Source: Enterococcus crotali (lineage in GTDB: Bacteria > Bacillota > Bacilli > Lactobacillales > Enterococcaceae). From it: a stretch of 64,000 nucleotides of DNA. The position numbers and the translations under genes were made by a program. The notes beneath the pieces are model-generated. The model was not told the origin of the DNA. It searched no databases and saw nothing but the letters and a program-made list of their open reading frames with translations. This document shows, one piece after another, positions 1 through 7,887 of the stretch. The stretch lies in the NCBI RefSeq assembly GCF_000633635.1, contig NZ_AYPQ01000001.1:186424-250423 (forward strand). Direction: 5' to 3'. How positions within the stretch are numbered: the first letter of the stretch is position 1; each line of letters starts with the position of its first letter.

Positions 1-1
1 C

Positions 2-699
2 CCTACGCAAGCGATGGCAGATGCCCTACATTTGATCCATGAATTTGGCGGTGTTGAAAACTTAAAAGGGAAAAAAGTAGCGATGACGTGGGCGTATTCA
101 CCATCTTATGGCAAGCCATTGTCAGTACCTCAAGGAATCGTTGGATTAATGACACGTCTTGGGATGGATGTTGTTTTAGCACATCCAGAAGCTATGAAAT
201 CATGCCGGAAGTTGAAGAAGTTGCAAAGAAAAATGCAGCTGAAGCTGGTGGCTCATTTACAAAAACAAATAGTATGGCTGAAGCCTTTAAAGATGCTGAT
301 GTTGTGTATCCTAAGAGCTGGGCACCATTTGCAGCAATGGAACAACGCACACAATTATATGGTGAAGGGGATCAAGCTGGCATCGATAAATTAGAAAAAG
401 AATTACTTGCTCAAAATACCAACCATAAAGATTGGGAATGTACAGAAGAATTGATGAAAACAACAAAAGAGGGCAAAGCGTTGTATATGCACTGCTTACC
501 AGCCGATATTACAGGTGTAAGTTGTGAAGAAGGAGAAGTTGAAGCCTCAGTCTTTGATCGTTATCGTGTTGAACTGTATAAAGAAGCAAGCTACAAGCCT
601 TATATCATTGCAGCGATGATTTTCTTGAGCAAAGTCAAAAGCCCGCAAGCAACTTTAAAAGAGCTTGAAAAAAAAGCGACACCAAGAGAAACAAAATAA
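2..699 (+). pseudogene. ygeW: YgeW-type knotted carbamoyltransferase, C-terminal part, frameshifted
   Basis: The frame opens at base 2 with PTQAMAD, the end of the HPTQ substrate motif of carbamoyltransferases, so the N-terminal part lies upstream of the window. Further motifs are KVAMTWAYSPSYGKPLSVPQ and the C-terminal YMHCLPADITG, the family's HCLP site. About 230 of the usual ~395 residues are present. YgeW proteins belong to the knotted ATCase/OTCase superfamily and sit in purine-degradation clusters; with the carbamate kinase next door it would yield carbamoyl phosphate for ATP synthesis. The frame breaks near base 191: HPE is followed by SYEIM in the other frame, and one missing G would restore HPEGYEIMPEV. 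It is probably an intact gene with a base lost in the sequence. Family call is strong; the exact substrate is not known. Confidence 0.85.
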
Positions 700-726
700 G
701 TAATACGTAATCACTGGCATGGAGTG

Positions 727-949
727 AGATGCTTTCTCTATTGATGATGATAGTTATTAATAAAATAATTTGTTCTCTTTTCAAAAACTAGAAATGATAA
801 TAAGACCTTTCCAAGTCCATTTATGAATACAATCAGTCAAGGACAAAACGAGCTTGAAAGAATTTGCTGTCCACAGATTCTGACCACTTCATGCAAAGCT
901 CCATTTTTCCTTGACGATCATCAATGTGATTTATTGAGAGAAAGCATCT
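727..949 (+). ncRNA. Long structured intergenic RNA/hairpin of unknown class
   Basis: The 312-base gap between the carbamoyltransferase and carbamate kinase genes holds nested complementary segments and no convincing ORF. AGATGCTTTCTCT (727-739) pairs perfectly with AGAGAAAGCATCT (937-949). ATTGATGAT (740-748) pairs with ATCATCAAT (917-925). GTCAAGGA (836-843) pairs with TCCTTGAC (908-915). GAGCTT (850-855) pairs with AAGCTC (896-901). AGAAT (859-863) pairs with ATTCT (877-881). All are in properly nested order. No T-run follows the outer stem, so a simple terminator is unlikely. It could be a regulatory leader of arcC, a processed spacer or a small mobile hairpin; I cannot match it to a known riboswitch. 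Confidence 0.45.
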
Positions 950-1011
950 TACTTTTAAAATAATCAATGAATAAAAATAATGATAAAATTGAAAATGAGG
1001 TGAATCACTGA

Positions 1012-1950
1012 ATGGTAAAACGAGTTGTAGTTGCTCTTGGCGGAAATGCGCTAGGTGACAATTTAACAGAACAAATGACTGCTGTGAAAGACACTTCCAA
1101 AGCTATTGCAGATTTGATCGAGGCAGGATATGAAGTTATCTTGTCTCATGGAAATGGACCGCAAGTGGGTATGATCCAATTGGCGATGGAAGAACTTTCA
1201 TTAAGTGATCCAAATAAATATCCAACGATTCCGCTATCAGTATGTGTGGCGATGAGTCAAAGTTATATTGGCTATGATTTACAAAATGCTTTACGAGAAG
1301 AGCTACTGGGCCGTAATTTAGAGCAAGCAGTAGGAACTGTGATTACACAAGTGGCAGTTGATCCAAAAGACCCAGCATTTGACCGTCCAGCAAAACCGAT
1401 CGGTCGTTTTATGACCAAAGGAGAAGCCGATGTACTTGTGAAAGAAAAACAAATAACAGTGGTTGAAGATTCTGGTCGCGGTTATCGTCAAGTTGTGGCA
1501 TCACCAAAGCCTAAAGAAATTATTGAAATTCAAACGATCTCCTCGTTAATCGAAGCAGGCCAAACTGTGATTGCCTGTGGCGGAGGCGGAATTCCAGTCA
1601 TTAAAGAAGGAAATCATCTAAGCGGAGCTGCAGCAGTAATTGATAAAGATTTCTGTAGCGAGTTGTTAGCTGAACTGGTTGATGCGGATTTATTGATCAT
1701 TTTGACAGCGGTGGAAAAAGTCTGTGTAGATTTTGGCAAACCAACGCAAAAAGAATTAAGCCATGTTTCAACAAGTGAAATGAAAAAACATGCAGCAGAC
1801 GGACAATTTGCACCAGGTTCAATGTTGCCAAAAGTCGAAGCAGCCATCCAATTTGCTGAATCAAAACCGGGACGCAAAACATTGATTACCTTATTAGAAA
1901 AAGCAAAAGACGGAATTGTTGGTAAAACTGGTACGATCATTGAACAATAA
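1012..1950 (+). CDS. arcC: Carbamate kinase
   Basis: 312 residues, the usual length for the family. It begins MVKRVVVALGGNALGD, the amino-acid kinase phosphate loop, and carries SHGNGPQVG near residue 45, VACGGGGIPV near 190 and a C-terminal PGSMLPKVEAA stretch. The enzyme transfers phosphate from carbamoyl phosphate to ADP, giving ATP, CO2 and ammonia. GAGGTG lies about ten bases upstream of the ATG. Position between the YgeW-type carbamoyltransferase and RidA indicates a role in energy recovery from purine or allantoin-derived carbamoyl groups rather than the arginine deiminase pathway, whose arcA and arcB genes are not seen here. Confidence 0.93.
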   Translation: MVKRVVVALGGNALGDNLTEQMTAVKDTSKAIADLIEAGYEVILSHGNGPQVGMIQLAMEELSLSDPNKYPTIPLSVCVAMSQSYIGYDLQNALREELLGRNLEQAVGTVITQVAVDPKDPAFDRPAKPIGRFMTKGEADVLVKEKQITVVEDSGRGYRQVVASPKPKEIIEIQTISSLIEAGQTVIACGGGGIPVIKEGNHLSGAAAVIDKDFCSELLAELVDADLLIILTAVEKVCVDFGKPTQKELSHVSTSEMKKHAADGQFAPGSMLPKVEAAIQFAESKPGRKTLITLLEKAKDGIVGKTGTIIEQ

Positions 1951-1979
1951 AATAAATAAGCAAGAGAAGGAGTGAGTCG

Positions 1980-2360
1980 ATGACAAACAAAATGGTCAAC
2001 TCAACCAATGCACCAGCAGCTGTAGGGCCGTATTCACATTCGGTTTTAGCTGGGCAAACGCAATATATTTCTGGTCAATTAGGTTTGGATCCAGTGAGTG
2101 GAGAAATGAAGGAAACCGTTGAACAACAAGCGGAACAAGCGTTGATCAATTTAGGAGCAATTCTAAAAGAAACAAATATGACATATGACAATGTTGTAAA
2201 GACAACGGTATTCTTAAAAAATATGTCAGATTTTGGGAAAATCAATACTATTTATGGTAAATATTTTTCAAATATACTTCCGGCTCGTTCTTGTGTAGAG
2301 GTTTGTGAATTACCTAAGAATGGACTTTTTGAAGTAGAAGCAATCGCAGTCAAAAATTAA
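1980..2360 (+). CDS. ridA: RidA family reactive imine/enamine deaminase
   Basis: 126 residues with the typical start (VNSTNAPAAVGPYSHSV), the YISGQLGLDP segment and the late PARSCVEV arginine motif that binds the carboxylate of 2-aminoacrylate-type intermediates. RidA proteins hydrolyse reactive enamines/imines in the cytosol. The start is preceded by GAAGGAG. It follows carbamate kinase by 29 bases in the same direction. In purine-degradation clusters a RidA often accompanies a YgeX-type ammonia lyase, which makes 2-aminoacrylate; such a lyase may lie upstream of the window (inference). Confidence 0.9.
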   Translation: MTNKMVNSTNAPAAVGPYSHSVLAGQTQYISGQLGLDPVSGEMKETVEQQAEQALINLGAILKETNMTYDNVVKTTVFLKNMSDFGKINTIYGKYFSNILPARSCVEVCELPKNGLFEVEAIAVKN

Positions 2361-2460
2361 TTTTTTGAGAACTTCCTGATCAAAGAAAAGGGTTGCGGAT
2401 TTTAAGACTCGGATAAGTGCAGTCCTTTTTAAAATAAAAAGTGAAGAAGGAAACTTGCCT

Positions 2461-3780
2461 ATGAGTGAAAAAGAAGAAAAGGCATTGTTTGATTATGATG
2501 CCAAGTTATCGATCAAAGAGGCCCTTCCCATGGGCTTACAGCACGTAGTAGCGGCCGTAGTTGGAATCGTCACACCTGGAATCATGATTGCAAAAGTTTG
2601 CAATCTAAGTTCAGGAGACACAACGATTATGATTCAAACCTCACTGATTTTTTCTGCTATAGCAACTTTTATTCAGCTTTTTCCGATTTTTGGTAAAGTT
2701 GGATCAAGGTTGCCAGTCATGATGGGTGCAAGCTTTGCTTATGTACCGATTTTAATGGCAATAGGAGGAGATTTTGGGATTGCAGCGATTTTTGGTGCTC
2801 AACTAGTGGGGAGTATTTTAGTAATTATTGTCGGGTTATCCATAAAAAAAATCCGTATCTTATTTCCACCACTCGTTACAGGAACTGTTATCTTGAGTAT
2901 TGGTTTGTCACTATTTCCTGTTGCAATCAAATATATGGCTGGAGGAGCTGGAAGTCCAGATTTTGGGTCTGCACAGAATTGGTTGGTGGCGTTACTGACG
3001 TTTGGTGTTGTCTTTTATTTTAATTACTTTTCAAAAGGTTTTCTCAAATTGTCGTCTATTCTAAATGGGATGATCATTGGTTATATTATCTCCTTAGTGT
3101 TAGGCATGGTCAATTTTACTCCAGTGAAAGAGGCATCAGTATTTCAGATAATCACGCCACTTTACTTTGGTTTGGATTTTCAAATTGTTCCGATCCTGAC
3201 TTTAGTTGTGATGTTTATCGTCGACGCTGTTCAAGCAATCGGACAGTTTACAGCAACAACCGTTGGGGCAATGGATCGGGAGCCTACAGATAAGGAACTT
3301 TCTGGTGGAATCATGGGAAGTGGACTTTCCAATTTTATTGGTAGCTTTTTCGGTTCAGTACCAGTTGCGACTTTTGGTCAAAACGTAGGATTAGTCACCG
3401 TAACAAGAGTGATTAATAAATATGTCATGGTTTTCGCTTCGGTTATTTTACTAATAGCAGGCTTTGTTCCTAAAGTTGCTTCGATTTTGACAACGATCCC
3501 TTATGCCGTGATCGGTGGGGCAACCGTTTCTGTTTTTGCCTCGATTTCAATGACTGGGGTTCGAATGATTTCATCTCAAGAATTAACGCCTAGAAATACT
3601 GGTGTTGTAGGGATCGCGTTGGCTTTTGGTATTGGCGTTACGTTGTCAGTCGGCTGTTTAAGCGGCTTTCCACCGTGGGTAACAACGATTTTTGGCAATT
3701 CAGAAGTTATTTTAACGACGATTGTTGCCGTTATTTTGAATGTAGTACTCAAAGAAGAGAAACAATTGGCGATCGAATAA
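2461..3780 (+). CDS. NCS2-family xanthine/uracil-type purine permease
   Basis: 439 residues, strongly hydrophobic with about 12-14 membrane segments. It has the NCS2 features LPMGLQHVVA near the N-terminus, MMGASFAYVP, and FVDAV/GQFTATT-type residues mid-protein. The ATG at 2461 is preferred over the TTG at 2455 because a GAAGAAGG ribosome site lies at proper distance. These H+ symporters take up xanthine, urate or uracil. Beside carbamate kinase and the selenium-dependent xanthine dehydrogenase, import of xanthine or urate is the likely job (UacT/PbuX-like), but the substrate cannot be read from sequence alone. Confidence 0.88.
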   Translation: MSEKEEKALFDYDAKLSIKEALPMGLQHVVAAVVGIVTPGIMIAKVCNLSSGDTTIMIQTSLIFSAIATFIQLFPIFGKVGSRLPVMMGASFAYVPILMAIGGDFGIAAIFGAQLVGSILVIIVGLSIKKIRILFPPLVTGTVILSIGLSLFPVAIKYMAGGAGSPDFGSAQNWLVALLTFGVVFYFNYFSKGFLKLSSILNGMIIGYIISLVLGMVNFTPVKEASVFQIITPLYFGLDFQIVPILTLVVMFIVDAVQAIGQFTATTVGAMDREPTDKELSGGIMGSGLSNFIGSFFGSVPVATFGQNVGLVTVTRVINKYVMVFASVILLIAGFVPKVASILTTIPYAVIGGATVSVFASISMTGVRMISSQELTPRNTGVVGIALAFGIGVTLSVGCLSGFPPWVTTIFGNSEVILTTIVAVILNVVLKEEKQLAIE

Positions 3781-3785
3781 CGAGG

Positions 3786-3900
3786 GTCGGGACAGAAGTG
3801 TTTAACTTCGAATAATAAAAAGGACTGCTTCTGTTCCCGCCGTCTATTCGGATTCGAAGTGACTGGATTGTAACTCATAAAGTTATGTCCTAGTCACTTT
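3786..3900. repeat. Two-hairpin intergenic repeat, copy A (terminator-like)
   Basis: CGGGACAGAAG (3788-3798) pairs with CTTCTGTTCCCG (3828-3839) with one bulged base. A linker with ATTCGGATT follows, then a second hairpin with AAGTGACT (3857-3864) against AGTCACTT (3892-3899). The same plan (hairpin, ATTCGGATT or its complement, hairpin) recurs at 29980-30070, so this is a dispersed element. It probably also ends transcription of the permease gene. Confidence 0.6.
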
Positions 3901-3988
3901 AGAAAAGAAGGAAAAGATAAAGGAATGAATCGATCTGTCTTTTGTATGATCAAACGTTAAAAATCTATCAAGTAAAGGAAAATAAGGA

Positions 3989-4576
3989 ATGACAAAACTT
4001 TTTTTAGAAGGAGACAAATTTATTGGGAAATCTACTTTATTGAAAAAAATAGTTACGGATGCAAATCTTTCGATCAGTGGTTTTTATGTCAGACGTAGAC
4101 TTAATGACCAAGGACAAATCGTGGGCTTTGAGCTGAGAGCAGCAAAAGAGTTGCTCGAAGATAAATCATCACTAAAGGACGTGCCAGATTATTGTTTTAT
4201 TCAAACTGAAAATGGCAAACGAACGTGGAATCTCAACGTCTTTGAAACATTTGGGCTAGAATTATTGAAAGAAGCCAAAGCAGGTGTAGCCGAAATAATT
4301 TTATTGGACGAAATCGGCGGAATAGAGTTGCTAGCTAAAAATTTTACGCAGGAATTACTGACAGTTATGCAATATCCTAAGAAAATTCTTGGTGTTTTTA
4401 AATCGGAAGCAAATTATCAAAGACAAAAACAACATACGAGAGAAAAACTAGAAGTTGGTAAGCAAAGAGCAATACTAAGACGAGAAATCTGTAAAGACAA
4501 GGGGCAGATCGTCATGTTGAACAACGATAATTTTCAACTGGTTGAAAAGCAACTGGTCGATTTTCTTAGCAACTAA
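3989..4576 (+). CDS. THEP1-like nucleoside-triphosphatase family P-loop protein
   Basis: 195 residues. A P-loop GDKFIGKSTLL lies at residues 8-18, followed by SGFYVRR near residue 32, the usual second signature of the THEP1/DUF265 NTPases, and a Walker B-like EIILLDEIGGIELL near residue 106. Members hydrolyse nucleoside triphosphates in vitro and their cellular role is poorly known. The gene sits just upstream of the ModE-type regulator and XdhC in the selenium-molybdenum hydroxylase island, so a role in cofactor handling, for example a nucleotide-dependent step in cofactor maturation, is possible but unproven. No coupling overlap with the next gene (51-base gap). Confidence 0.75.
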   Translation: MTKLFLEGDKFIGKSTLLKKIVTDANLSISGFYVRRRLNDQGQIVGFELRAAKELLEDKSSLKDVPDYCFIQTENGKRTWNLNVFETFGLELLKEAKAGVAEIILLDEIGGIELLAKNFTQELLTVMQYPKKILGVFKSEANYQRQKQHTREKLEVGKQRAILRREICKDKGQIVMLNNDNFQLVEKQLVDFLSN

Positions 4577-4627
4577 TTTTTTTTGATAGCCGTTATCTTT
4601 TTCAAGTATAACGAAGGAGGTTAGGGA

Positions 4628-5014
4628 ATGAAGGAGCAAAACGCTTTTGATTATACACTTAATTTAAAATTACGAACCAATCGGATTTTTTTTGGACCGG
4701 GTGTGGTTGAACTACTTCAACGAATTTCCCAAACAGGTTCGCTGAATACGGCAGCTAAGCAGATGAGAATGTCGTATAACAAAGCTTGGCGAATGATCAA
4801 AAAAGCTGAAGAGGAACTAGGCTATCCATTGATCGATAAAAGTGTTGGTGGAAGTAATGGAGGAGGCTCAACTGTTACGATTCATGGGAAACGTCTAACA
4901 GCAAAATTTCTGCTTTTTCAAAAAAAGACCTATCAAATCACGAATCAATATTTTGCAGAAATTTTTTGTGATGAGCTGAATTCGGAGTCAAAGAAGATGG
5001 AGGAAAGCGGATGA
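4628..5014 (+). CDS. ModE-type winged-helix molybdate regulator (DNA-binding domain only)
   Basis: 128 residues with the ModE/LysR-type helix-turn-helix: LLQRISQTGSLNTAAKQMRM, YNKAWRMIKKAEEELGYPLI and the wing VGGSNGGGSTVTIHGK. Full-length ModE also carries two C-terminal molbindin (MOP) domains that sense molybdate; here the protein stops right after the winged helix, so it cannot sense molybdate in the E. coli manner. It overlaps the XdhC gene by 4 bases (ATGA) and has a strong GAAGGAGG site. It likely controls this molybdoenzyme island. The signal it responds to is unknown. Confidence 0.82.
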   Translation: MKEQNAFDYTLNLKLRTNRIFFGPGVVELLQRISQTGSLNTAAKQMRMSYNKAWRMIKKAEEELGYPLIDKSVGGSNGGGSTVTIHGKRLTAKFLLFQKKTYQITNQYFAEIFCDELNSESKKMEESG

Positions 5015-6027
5015 AAGAACTTTTTCTACGATTAGGGGAAGCGATTGAAGGAAAGGAAGATACGGTTTTAGTGACTGTTACGGCGAGTTCAGGCTCGACC
5101 CCAAGAGGTGCGGGTGCGCGAATGTTGGTTGGCAAGGCTGGTCGGTTGGCAGGAACAATTGGTGGCGGTGCAGTTGAATTTCGAGCAGAGAAAATTGCAC
5201 AAGAAGTATTGGAGAGTAAGCTTTCTAAGAGTGAACAATTTATTTTAGCCCCAAATGACGTAGTGGACTTAGGGATGATTTGTGGAGGAAATGTAGCTCT
5301 TTTCTTTCAATACTGCTCTTGGCAAGATCCAGTTATTTCGGATATTTGCGGAGAAATTAAAAAGCATTTTGAAAGCAATCAGCAATGTTGGCTGATCACT
5401 GAACTAAATAAGGAAGAAGCTAACAGTTTTGGTTTTTATAGTGTAGAAACAGGTTTAATGGGAAATGTGCCAGCTGAGTTGCAAAAAGAAACGTTTAAGC
5501 AGGGAATCTCAATGGTGACAGTCAATAGTCAAGTTTACTCGATCGAATCGCTGTTGCAAAAGGGCAAAGTTTTTGTGTTTGGCGCAGGTCATGTTGCACA
5601 AGCTTTGGTTCCAGTTTTAAAAAAATTGGATTTTTACTGTGTTGTGTTAGATGATCGTGAACAATTTTTAACGAAAGCTATTTTTCCAGAAGCCGATCAG
5701 AGAATAGTTATAGATTTAAAGAATATTGAAGCAACGATTCAACTGGCAGAATCAGATTATGCGATTGTGATGACGCGCGGTCATCAATTTGATTTTGAAT
5801 TGTCAAAACAATTATTGAGAACAAAAGCACATTATATCGGCGTGATGGGCAGTAGAAGAAAAATTGCTGTCCAGATAGATCGGCTAAAAGAAAGTGGTTT
5901 TTCAATGAAGGAGATTGAGCGGATAAATATGCCGATCGGGTTAAAAATAAAAGCTGAAACACCAGCTGAACTCGCCATTAGTGTTGCGGGTGAATTAATT
6001 GAAAAACGAGCAGAATCAGCAAAATAA
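5011..6027 (+). CDS. XdhC/CoxI family molybdenum hydroxylase maturation factor
   Basis: 338 residues. The N-terminal XdhC/CoxI domain carries VTASSGSTPRGAGARMLV and AGTIGGGAVEF, and the C-terminal half a Rossmann domain with VFVFGAGHVAQALVPVL near residue 190 and YIGVMGSRRK near 275. XdhC proteins bind molybdenum cofactor and support its sulfuration or insertion into xanthine dehydrogenase. In selenium-dependent systems the equivalent step would place selenium on the Mo centre. Translation is coupled to the ModE-type gene (ATGA overlap), and the importer genes follow 27 bases on. It pairs functionally with the downstream YqeB/YqeC/SelD set. Confidence 0.9.
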   Translation: MKELFLRLGEAIEGKEDTVLVTVTASSGSTPRGAGARMLVGKAGRLAGTIGGGAVEFRAEKIAQEVLESKLSKSEQFILAPNDVVDLGMICGGNVALFFQYCSWQDPVISDICGEIKKHFESNQQCWLITELNKEEANSFGFYSVETGLMGNVPAELQKETFKQGISMVTVNSQVYSIESLLQKGKVFVFGAGHVAQALVPVLKKLDFYCVVLDDREQFLTKAIFPEADQRIVIDLKNIEATIQLAESDYAIVMTRGHQFDFELSKQLLRTKAHYIGVMGSRRKIAVQIDRLKESGFSMKEIERINMPIGLKIKAETPAELAISVAGELIEKRAESAK

Positions 6028-6054
6028 AATCGGTAAAAAACAGGAGTGATTTCA

Positions 6055-7086
6055 GTGGAAACGAAACCGTCAAGCATCAATCAGAAAAAGATCGTCATTT
6101 TGGCTTCACTACTGCTTTTTTTAGTTGTGTTTAGCCTGTCATTTTTTTTAGGAAAGTTTTCAATTTCAACATCTGATTTTTTTCGAGCGGTTTGGAATAA
6201 AGTGATTCCGATTGAGCAAACTTGGAGTAGTCAGGTTGAAACGATTTTGTTTCAGATTCGTTTTCCTAGAATTATCATGGCTGTGGTGATTGGCGGAGGA
6301 ATTTCAGTAGCTGGCGCAACATATCAAGCTTTATTTCAAAATCCGATGATCTCTCAAGATATTTTAGGGGCCTCACAAGGTGCAGCTTTTGGTGCAGCAA
6401 TCGGGTTATTTTTTTCTTTAACTTATGAACAAGTGATTTCGTTGTCTTTTATTTTTGGTTTGATAGCAGTGGGAGCTGTTCTTTTAGTGAATAAATTTTT
6501 GCGGACAGATACGGTTTTAAATATGGTTTTGATTGGTATGATGATTGGTTCGCTTTTTTCTTCAGCGGTATCATTTTTAAAGTTAGTAGGGGATCCGACT
6601 AATACATTACCAGCAATCACTTATTGGCTGATGGGGAGTTTAGCGTCAATCAAAATGCAAAATGTTACGTTTGCAGTACCGTTGATTTTAATCGGGATGA
6701 TTCCAATCCTTTTGCTACGTTGGCGTTTAAACATTATTTCCTTAGGCGAAGAGGAAGCCTTGAGTTTAGGCGTAAATAGTCGTGTTTTAAGAGTGGTTTT
6801 GATTATATCAGCCACTTTGATTACAGCAAGTGCAGTTTCAGTCAGCGGCTTGATTGGCTGGGTGGGACTAGTCGTACCTCATTTTGCCAGAATATTGGTA
6901 GGTAATGATTATCGTTACAGCATTCCTGTTACAGCGATAATAGGAGGCACTTTTCTACTCGTCGTAGATGATTTTTCTAGGATGCTCGCAACTAGTGAAA
7001 TACCAATCGGGATTTTAACGTCATTTATCGGCGCTCCTATATTTTTACTGCTGATCGCGAAAAATAATCGTTCAGTCAGATCATGA
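6055..7086 (+). CDS. FecCD-family ABC transporter permease (probable molybdate importer)
   Basis: About 343 residues with 9-10 hydrophobic segments and the FecCD signatures RFPRIIMAVVIGGGISVAGA, NPMISQDILGASQGAAFG and SGLIGWVGLVVPHFAR. I chose the GTG at 6055 because CAGGAG lies eight bases ahead; the in-frame GTG at 6046 abuts that site. FecCD permeases serve siderophores, B12 and haem, but also molybdate in MolBCA-type systems. Placement between XdhC and the selenium-dependent xanthine dehydrogenase argues for molybdate or tungstate; this is inference from context. Confidence 0.85.
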   Translation: METKPSSINQKKIVILASLLLFLVVFSLSFFLGKFSISTSDFFRAVWNKVIPIEQTWSSQVETILFQIRFPRIIMAVVIGGGISVAGATYQALFQNPMISQDILGASQGAAFGAAIGLFFSLTYEQVISLSFIFGLIAVGAVLLVNKFLRTDTVLNMVLIGMMIGSLFSSAVSFLKLVGDPTNTLPAITYWLMGSLASIKMQNVTFAVPLILIGMIPILLLRWRLNIISLGEEEALSLGVNSRVLRVVLIISATLITASAVSVSGLIGWVGLVVPHFARILVGNDYRYSIPVTAIIGGTFLLVVDDFSRMLATSEIPIGILTSFIGAPIFLLLIAKNNRSVRS

Positions 7087-7101
7087 GTTGGAGGTGTTCC
7101 T

Positions 7102-7887
7102 ATGTTAGAAGTAACAAATCTGACGTTTGCTTATAAGCAGCAACAAATATTGCAGAATATTTCATTTAAACTAAATTACGGTCAGTCTGTTTGTTTATTA
7201 GGGAAAAATGGTGTGGGGAAAAGTACGCTATTTAAATGTTTGTTAAGAGTTTTACAACCTAGCGCAGGAAATATCAAAATCAATGATCGACCGATTCAAG
7301 CTTGTTCTAGAAATGAGCTTTCCCAGCTAATTTCTTATATTCCACAAAAGCAAAGAGGAGTATTTCATTTCACTGTTTTTGAAATGGTGCTAATGGGGAC
7401 AACGGCGCGTCTAAAAAAATACCAGCAACCTGGTCAAATGGAAAATGATTTGGCCAATGCTGCATTAGCGACTTTGCATATCAGTCATTTAAAGGATCAA
7501 ATCTATTCGCAGATCAGTGGCGGAGAACAACAATTGGTGATTATTGCCCGCTCTGTTGCTCAACAAAGCCGAATTATTATTATGGATGAACCATGTGCCA
7601 ATTTGGATTATGGGAACCAAATCATGGTTTTAGAAATGATTCATCAGCTGACAGCGGAGGGATTTTTGATTATTCAGTCGACCCATGACCCAAACCATGC
7701 ACTACAATATGCCGATCACGTAATGATTTTACAAAAGGGGCAACTAACAAATCAAGGTCGCCCAGAAGAAATATTGACAAGTCAACAGTTGGAATCCATC
7801 TATCAAGTACCGATCACAGTCCATGAAGTCACGTCAGGTGAAAAGAAAATTTGTTTACCGACAAAAAATAGAAAGGATGCGTATTAA
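7102..7887 (+). CDS. ABC transporter ATPase (FecE/MolC-like)
   Basis: 261 residues with Walker A LLGKNGVGKSTLF near residue 32, Q-loop ISYIPQKQRG, signature QISGGEQQLVIIARS near 140 and Walker B RIIIMDEPCANLDYG, followed by the switch histidine in STHDPNHAL. It energises the neighbouring FecCD permease. The stop codon overlaps the start of the substrate-binding protein gene by one base (TAATG), so the three importer genes form one transcription unit. Confidence 0.9.
   Translation: MLEVTNLTFAYKQQQILQNISFKLNYGQSVCLLGKNGVGKSTLFKCLLRVLQPSAGNIKINDRPIQACSRNELSQLISYIPQKQRGVFHFTVFEMVLMGTTARLKKYQQPGQMENDLANAALATLHISHLKDQIYSQISGGEQQLVIIARSVAQQSRIIIMDEPCANLDYGNQIMVLEMIHQLTAEGFLIIQSTHDPNHALQYADHVMILQKGQLTNQGRPEEILTSQQLESIYQVPITVHEVTSGEKKICLPTKNRKDAY

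Noticed and set aside
1614-1940. 108-codon minus-strand open frame
   Set aside because: Antisense to carbamate kinase, whose full family length and motifs are present.
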